Below, piece after piece: positions 1 to 6,100 of a stretch of DNA of 15,000 nucleotides. Source of the DNA: Cristatella mucedo (lineage: Eukaryota > Bryozoa > Phylactolaemata > Cristatellidae); the NCBI GenBank assembly GCA_009760855.2, contig WPIO01000080.1:1152501-1167500 (forward strand), in the 5' to 3' direction. Under the pieces are notes generated by a model. The model did no database searches. It was not told the DNA's origin and saw only the letters and a list, made by a program, of their open reading frames with translations. Position numbers and translations under genes: made by a program. Position 1 is the first letter of the stretch. Every line of letters starts with the position of its first letter.

Positions 1-90
1 CTCAATTTCTAGGGTTTGTAGAGCGTATATATAGTTTATAGAGCGGAACGCAGTATCTGCTTGTTTTGCTCGATCTTTCGGCAGCTTTTG

Positions 91-376
91 TTTCTAGTGG
101 CAGAAGACCCTTAACGGCAATCAAGCACAGCTTACAGTGGAAAATTAATTAAAAGGATCGCCCGCTACGAGCCTCAACCCAAGACCGAGGTCGTGGGTTA
201 GAGTCCTGCAGCGAGCGATTCTTTTTAGTTATTTGATTTATTTTAGTTTATTTTTGTTTAATTTAATTTTAATCACTTATTTTATTTACTCTCCTATTTT
301 ATTTATTTAAGAGCGAGCACCTGTATATACATGTATTTATATTTCGCTAGATACGGTCGGTTCGGAAAAGACTAAA
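91..376. repeat. 286-bp dispersed repeat, copy 1 (inside the RT)
   Basis: Bases 91-376 match 7902-8187 without any difference I could find. The matching stops sharply at both edges. Here the left flank is RT motif A DNA (…GCAGCTTTTG) and the right flank is RT again (GTTCTTCTAGAGCGC), so the block is an insertion and not part of the LINE. Inside are a long imperfect palindrome (151-225), a B-box-like GGTTAGAGTCC (196-206), a T5 run (222-226), and an A/T-rich half rich in TTTATTT. Terminal inverted repeats are at best 5-6 bp, and no target duplication is visible. About 14 nt of RT appear to be missing at the junction. It could be a MITE, a tRNA-related SINE or another non-autonomous element; I do not recognise the family. 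Confidence 0.9.
151..225 (+). other. 75-nt imperfect palindrome with tRNA-like 3' part
   Basis: Arms 151-166 and 210-225 pair over 16 positions with one G-T wobble and one A-C mismatch. An inner stem is nearly symmetric about the same centre: 176-181 (AACCCA) with 194-199 (TGGGTT), and 183-186 (GACC) with 189-192 (GGTC). The same bases can be drawn as a D-arm-less tRNA-like fold: acceptor 160-166/210-216, T-arm 194-198/206-210 region with loop TTAGAGT, B-box-like GGTTAGAGTCC, then T5. There is no good A box. The single-hairpin fold is the stronger reading; the tRNA link is inference. Confidence 0.6.
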
Positions 377-1474
377 AGTTCTTCTAGAGCGCCTCTCATC
401 TCGCCTGGGCATCACTGGCACTGCTCTGCAGTGGTTCAGGTCCTATCTCAGTGGGACACTCCAGAGTATTGACGTGAATGGACAAAGATCATCTGAAGTA
501 CCTCTGAAATATGGAGTACCTCAGGGCTCAGTGCTAGGTCCGGTTCTTTTCACGGTTTATACTCTGCCTCTTGCTGATGTGATTGCCAAGCACAATCTAG
601 GCTTTCACTTCTATGCGGATGACACTCAGTTGTACCTTTGCTTTGATCCTTCCCAGCCTTCGAGCACCTCAAATTCTCCCAACTCACTAGCTGCATGCAT
701 TGATGACATCCGCACATGGATGGCAGTAAATTTTCTAAAACTTAACGATGATAAAACTAACTTACTAGTTATGGCCAAACCCAGTGCGATCCAGAGATTG
801 GAAAGGCTGACTCTCAAAATTGGCTCTGCCAGCATATCTCCTGTCGAATCAGCTCGGAATCTAGGTGTCATATTCCAAAGCGATCTCTCGTTAGACGACC
901 ATATCAGCTCCACAGTCAAATCCGCCTATTTTCAGCTTCACAACATTGCTAAAATTCGGGCTTGTTTAGATAAAGATACCACGTCCAAGTTAGTTCATGC
1001 ATTCGTGACATCCCGTCTCGACTTCTGCAACTCACTGCTTACTGGCCTACCAGCATGTGCGATCAGGCGATTGCAGCTTGTGCAAAACTCTGCAGCTAGG
1101 CTTGTCTGTCGTGAGCGTCGCAGTTGCCACATTACTCCACTTCTCGCCGACCTGCACTGGCTACCAGTCAAGCAACGGATTAACTTCAAGGTTTTGTCGC
1201 TCACTTTTAGGTCCCTTCATTCTATGGCTCCAGCCTATCTCTCAGATATACTACCCCATCAGGCCAAGCATCGTACCACTCGCTTTTCGGAATCCAACAG
1301 TCTAGAAATACCTCATACAAACCTTAAATCCTTTGGAGACCGTGCATTTAGTTCATATGCTCCCAAAGCCTGGAACTCTCTCCGGACCTGCGTCAAAACA
1401 TCCCTGACCTGACCACATTTAAAAGGAACCTAAAAACACACCTATTTAGGACAGCATTTAGTGGGTCCCTGTGA
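377..1474 (+). pseudogene. Reverse transcriptase fragment of L2-like copy 1
   Basis: The frame is open from 377 to a stop at 1410-1412. In order it shows the fingers/palm segment (WFRSYLSG), motif B (GVPQGSVLGP), the catalytic YADD of motif C at about 612-623, a motif D-like KTNLLVM, an NLGVIF block, and the thumb/C-terminal region (LHWLPVKQRI, then KAWNSLR). The stop at 1412 is caused by a frameshift near 1400. In the next frame the normal family ending (DLTTFKRNLKTHLF, then SGSL and stop at 1472-1474) continues, and the same ending is present in copy 3. The N-terminal RT and endonuclease are missing because of truncation and the 286-bp insertion, so this copy cannot be autonomous. No host function is implied. 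Confidence 0.9.
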
Positions 1475-1638
1475 TTCGTCCTTGATGTGCTTATGCGTGC
1501 TGACACTGTGCATGCTGCCACTAACCACATTTGCATGCGGACCCTGTGCATGTCACCCCTAACCATATTATTCATTTCGGTTGTTTTTCAAGCATGATTT
1601 TACTTACCATTCAATTGCATTTCACTTTACAGCAAATA

Positions 1639-1680
1639 TAAAGCGCCTAGAGAGAGATTAAGTTCTCTGAGGGCGCTTTA
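1639..1680 (+). other. 3'-terminal hairpin of L2-like copy 1
   Basis: TAAAGCGCC (1639-1647) and GGCGCTTTA (1672-1680) are perfect 9-bp inverted arms, with a partly paired interior (AGAG against CTCT). They sit just before the ATT tail. The same arms recur at 8855-8896 and, on the other strand, at 13140-13184. This conservation fits a recognition structure for target-primed reverse transcription. Confidence 0.75.
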
Positions 1681-1690
1681 TCAAGTGAAT

Positions 1691-1713
1691 ATTTATTATT
1701 ATTATTATTATTA
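1691..1713 (+). repeat. (ATT)n tail of L2-like copy 1
   Basis: About seven ATT units directly follow the 3' hairpin. Short trinucleotide tails of this kind mark the 3' end in L2-type elements. Confidence 0.85.
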
Positions 1714-1828
1714 TCTCTTGGCCTTGCTTCTTCTTCTTTCAAGGTCGTTCAGCGGTGAGACCGGAAGAGCTTCCGGCTGTGTGCGCCATTGCTGGTTGCA
1801 CTTTTCACGTAACTTTGTGGGGAATATG

Positions 1829-1872
1829 TATAATATATATAATATATATATATATACATATAATATAATATA
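1829..1872. repeat. TA-rich microsatellite
   Basis: TA/TAA units with interruptions (ATACATATAATATAATATACC). Confidence 0.8.
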
Positions 1873-1882
1873 CCGAAGTATA

Positions 1883-1927
1883 ATTACTAATAGCTTACCG
1901 CTTTTGTAGCGGCAAGCTATTAGTAAT
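1883..1927. other. 45-nt perfect-stem hairpin
   Basis: ATTACTAATAGCTT (1883-1896) is the exact reverse complement of 1914-1927. After one A/C mismatch, CCGCT (1898-1902) pairs with AGCGG (1908-1912) around the loop TTTGT. That gives 19 paired bases with one mismatch. It lies in spacer DNA behind the LINE tail. It could be a MITE remnant, a cruciform-prone site or a small hairpin RNA; nothing in the sequence decides between these. Confidence 0.7.
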
Positions 1928-2050
1928 AATCAGATGAGATGAATTTCTACCTAGATGCTTTACATCTCTCTGCAAGAGAATTTATACTGGAGAGCTAGCG
2001 ACATGCACTGTATCAACCACGAAAACGTTTTACGTGTAATACTTAGGCTA

Positions 2051-2176
2051 ACATGCTAAAGCAAACATACTAGCCTCAACAACAGGTAATAATTAAGATG
2101 AATAATACATATAATAAATAATGTAAGCTAAATAATACATGCTAAAGCAGACATGTTGACACCTCAACAACAGGTT
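2051..2176. repeat. Degenerate direct duplication, about 86-bp period
   Basis: ACATGCTAAAGCA…ACAT…CCTCAACAACAGGT occurs at 2051-2087 and again at 2137-2174, with small differences. CAGGTTAG/CAGGTAG words continue downstream to about 2220. No coding potential was seen. Confidence 0.65.
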
Positions 2177-3005
2177 AGTTAGACTGGTAACAGGTAGCAG
2201 GAACTATTTTCAGGTTAGCACTGGCAGCAAACAGGAAAAGGTTTCATATCTGGTCTGCAGTTCGAATTAGCTCTAAGGCTGCTCTGAAAAGTTTGCGGAA
2301 TTGTTTGGCTTAGCTTTTTGAGTGATGCATACACAACACTCTAGCCTAGCACACACTTGATCAGTGTGCATTCAGAGATGTATAGTCATTTTGATGCGAA
2401 ATACAAGTACCCGTCAATTGAGTTACTTAAGGACGATTTTCCAGTGATTTTGAAATAATCAAACTCCTTAGTGAAGCGTAATGTCAATGTACTTTAGACT
2501 GCCCAAAACCTTAGCTTGGTCCCGCGTGCAAGATATGATAGGCTAGCTCTACACGAGCACGAGGCAAGGATATAAAATTAGACGGCTTGCTGTATCGATG
2601 CAGAGCAGCTGGCGTTCGCTGTCGCGCGAGCCGAGTGGGCCTTTACCTGCTGAAAGCGGAACGTCTCGAGCGACCTCGCGTTTTCCTACGATCCTACGAA
2701 AGCGCGCAGGTGTGAGTTCTCGAAGGTCCTCGACGCCAGCGGCAGCAACAAGCAAATGGCCGCCTCACTGTGAGCTGCGTCGCTTTATCCCATTAAATCT
2801 CACCGTGGGCATCGAGGTTGGCCGCTTGCTGCCGCACTCACTGCATCGGCTCGCTATATAGACTCGCTGTAGTGGCTCGCTGGGTCGCGCGCGCTCGTGA
2901 CGGCCGATAGTGAATAATGAGTCATTTTTGAGCGTAGCGCCCAAAAAAGAGAGCCTATACATGCACTCAATGACCTTTCCCGTCATTTCAAATCTATCGT
3001 TGCAG
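2177..3005. other. Non-coding spacer or upstream intron
   Basis: Up to about 2560 this is AT-rich, with stops in all frames and no recognisable motif. From 2560 to 2760 it becomes GC-rich. A stretch at about 2602-2709 is bounded by GATGCAG and CAG/GTGTGA, which could be splice sites, but none of its frames gave a recognisable GGT block. If the GGT-like gene continues upstream, this is part of an intron. Confidence 0.4.
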
Positions 3006-3007
3006 AG

Positions 3008-3157
3008 TTCAAGTTCAACGATGGAGACTTTAACGATAAGGAAAGTAATAGCAATATCTTTTTGGAGTCTTTACACCGGATCGTTGAGTCACTCAAGTTT
3101 GGCTTCGGGCTCAGAACGGAAATCGGCGACCCGAAGTTCAACCCAGGCGTCTCGGAG
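3008..3157 (+). CDS. GGT-like exon A (large-subunit end, GDPKF block)
   Basis: Fifty codons follow the acceptor TCTATCGTTGCAGAG. The translation has a low-complexity Asn/Asp start (FKFNDGDFNDKESNSN) and then FLESLHRIVESLKFGFGLRT and EIGDPKFNPGVSE. The HRIVE-x2-KF…RT-x2-GDPKF pattern is the most diagnostic GGT segment in the window. The start could also be 3006, since two AGs are adjacent. The donor GAG/GTTTCG is weak but gives phase 0, which matches the next exon. In the opposite frame and strand there are only shadow ORFs. Confidence 0.72.
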
Positions 3158-6100
3158 GTTTCGGCTTTCGAGCGCCAGCCGCCGCCGCCGCCGACGCAAG
3201 CCGCAGCCACAGCAGCGAGGCTGAGCTTTGCTTTTTTGCTCGAGCTCGAGCCGACACGATACATATCGACACGTATCGATACGTATCGATCTGTTGATCA
3301 ATCTATAGCGATGCATATCTATCGATCTGTTGATCAATCTATAGCGATGCATATCTATCGATCTGTTGATCAATCTATAGCGATGCATATCTATCGATCT
3401 GTGGACTGAGTGGCATTGATATGCATCGGTCTGTTGGACGCGAGAATGGAACGTGCCTCGAGCGAAGGGTGGCGCCTGTGCTCGGGCGGGAGGGGGCCGG
3501 GGCGGCGGCGGGGAGGGCGGGGGGGGGCGGCAGGGGAGCGGCGGGGAGGGGTGGTGTCGGTACTCAGGTGCTCGCGATATGGCTGCTTAACATCTCGCTA
3601 ACCGTTGAGCTGATGGCGCTGAGGGTTTAGGGTAAGGGAGGCTAATGGCGCCTACTCGTAGCACACGGATGCAATGCAAGGCCCGGGACTTTCAATGTGG
3701 CTATTAAGGTATATCTGGCGATACCAATGGAACACTGTTCCTTGACAAGAGCGTTTTCTGTGTGTACTCTCGCACGCCAAAGGTCTCCCTAGGATTAAGG
3801 TCATGACCTTGATGGACTCTCTCTGCCTCGTGTAGCATTTGTGACGGCTCTGGCCGGTCCCGAAAGGCTGCTGTGCACTGCTTGGATGCAACCTGGTCGA
3901 GCTGAGAGGACCAATGGACTTGACCCGGCCATAGGGCACATGACCGCGAGGCACGTGACCGCGTGAGTCACGTGACCGGGCGATGCACGTGACCAAGCGA
4001 GGCACGTGACCGTGCGAGACATCAGCTGACAGTGGTGGTGGAGGAAAGGCAGCGGCAGTTTGCACTCGACGGTGTACAAAAGCCACCACAAGCGCTGACA
4101 TTGTTGAGGCAACATGGGCGCCCTGGTTTGGCCGAGGAATCAAGTTGCTGGCTTTTTATTGTCAGGTCATGGGCTCGAGCCCCGCGGCACGTGCGATACG
4201 GCGCCTGGTTAGAGATCGAGTTCTCTTTGGGGTGCCGTGCAAATAGAGTATATTGGAATTTTTTTATTTAAAATTCAAATCGATCTCTGGCGAACCTTTT
4301 CACGTCACCATGAGAGTGTGTGCGTCAATCTAGCGGAGGAGCAGGAGCAGCAGGCGAAGCTGCCAACTGAGCCGCCGCCGCCGCCGCTCGGCGAGCGGCT
4401 AGAAGCGGCTTCGCCGAGCGGCTCGAAGCGCTCGCCGCGACGGACGAGAGACCGCAGCCAAACGCGTAGCTATAGACGCGTAGCTATAGGCGCGTAGCTA
4501 TGGCAACTTGTGGCTGTCAGTTTCGCCAAAAGTTCGTCCTTTGTTTTTTGTGTCCAGTTTTTGCTGGAGACTCAAGGAGGCAGAATGGCCGAGCTCGACA
4601 AGGGAAGGATAGCACCGAGGGTGCTCCCGGATATGAGGTCGTACCAGCGACCCAGCGATAGCCAGAAGCCGCCGCTGGTACGGCTACTCGAGCCCGGAGC
4701 GACGGATGGCGTTCAGACGTCGGCGGTGGACGCCGACGGTCTCTGCGTCTCAATAGCGAGCAGCATCGGCCTGAAGTGAGCGGCGGCAAATGGCGGCTCT
4801 TAAATCGCGGCTTTAAAAGGCAGCAAATGGCGGCTCTTAAATGGCGGCTTATAAAGGCGGCAAATGGCGGCTCTTCGTCTCCTCTGCTCTTCTTCTTGCT
4901 GCACTTTATTCCTGTCCTCGACTGTCTGCCTCTTCCTTCCTGTCTGTCTGCTTGCGCTCTGCTCGGGTACACTTCCGGCGAATGCATTTTGGTGCCTCTA
5001 TCTCTGCTACTTCCGCGCTACTCACGACCTCAACTGCTCACCTGACTCGGCTATACTTTCCACTTACTCTTTGTTGCGTGAGCTGAAGTCTGTTGGCCAC
5101 CGAATGCGTACCGAAAGCCGCTAGGGCTGTGAGCGGGCCATACAAAAATCTCCTGCGTAACATCCACATAGTCTTTTTGCGGCTTTGTGGAGTTACAGAC
5201 GGAGATACATTACATTACGTTACAGCAGGTCAGCGACCTGGGCGGTTTTCTATTCCCACGCCCATTCTGACCAACGACGAAATTAGGTCTTAATTCCACT
5301 CAATGAGCAACCACCGAGTTCGTGTCGAATCAGTACCATGAAATTCACTATAGTTCTTCATTGATTGCTTGTCATTAATAATATTATAAATGATAAATTC
5401 AATTGATATATTTAAATTATAAAAAAATTAAACAAATCACTACTAAAAATAATATTTCAATTAATATCAACACTATTGAAATTAATTTCAATTAATTAAA
5501 TTTAAATATTCTTCTTCTCGTATCGTCTTCAGCGGAAGTAGCCTGGCTCGAGCTCGTTCGGCATTGGGTCACGTGCTCGAGGTCCGTCGCTGGGATACTG
5601 GTGTGCTGCCTCTTGTAGATCGCTGCCGTCGCTGCAGAGTCGTCGAAACTAAAGAGCTCTGATCTGCAGCCCTTTCTCTTAATCCTTTGAGTGTTCGCTG
5701 ATCTTGTTCGCTGTATCATTTTGAATGAGGAATGTTCGGCATTATTCTTGGCCTTCACCTTGGTCTTGACTGGTTCGACTCCAGTGAAATTTCACAAATG
5801 CACCCTTTAATTGGCAGGCGTCGGCAGTCGGCGTAGGCAGCTGGCGCTCTCATTAATTTAGAAGGTCGATCAGCGTCCGTCCATCCGTCCGTCGCCGGGC
5901 GACTGTTCATAGTGCGTGACGTTTCAAAATGGCGACGCACCAGCGGTTCAGCACCGCCGAGAGGGCGCCGCCCTCAGCAAACCTCGACCTCCGAACCTTG
6001 ATTAAAGAAGACCGATCACCTAGGTCGCTCGCGCGCTCTTCCGACGCTGTTCTGACCTGCGAAACGGGCGCATTGGGACTTTTCGGCTCGACGAGAGAGA

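Larger units (their letters stand above)
50..1713 (+). mobile_element. L2/CR1-type non-LTR retrotransposon copy 1, 5'-truncated and interrupted
   Basis: This is a LINE relic on the plus strand. Bases about 54-90 read as the RT motif A block (LLVLLDLSAAFD). Then comes a 286-bp foreign block (91-376), and from 377 the RT resumes with VLLERLSSRLG and continues to the C-terminal region. The 3' UTR follows, then a terminal hairpin (1639-1680) and an (ATT)n tail to about 1713. A short TTA/ATT-type tail and a conserved 3' hairpin are typical of L2-clade elements, whose RT is thought to recognise the 3' end of its RNA. Endonuclease and ORF1 are absent, and bases 1-50 do not match the RT of copy 3, so the 5' end is truncated or diverged. 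I saw no target-site duplication. The clade call is from recalled motif patterns. Confidence 0.88.

Noticed and set aside
155-222. Functional tRNA gene
   Set aside because: The B-box-like part and T5 are present, but there is no A-box or D-arm, the T-stem relies on wobbles, and a long single hairpin is the better fold.
91-376. Helitron or classic MITE
   Set aside because: No TC…CTRR ends with a terminal hairpin between A and T, and no convincing terminal inverted repeats or TA/TTAA duplication.
2602-2709. Additional upstream GGT-like exon with splice-like borders
   Set aside because: No frame gives recognisable GGT blocks; one frame has an internal stop. Left as spacer.
3284-3404. CRISPR-like array (36-bp repeats)
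   Set aside because: The repeats are strictly tandem with no unique spacers, and the context is animal DNA; it is a minisatellite.
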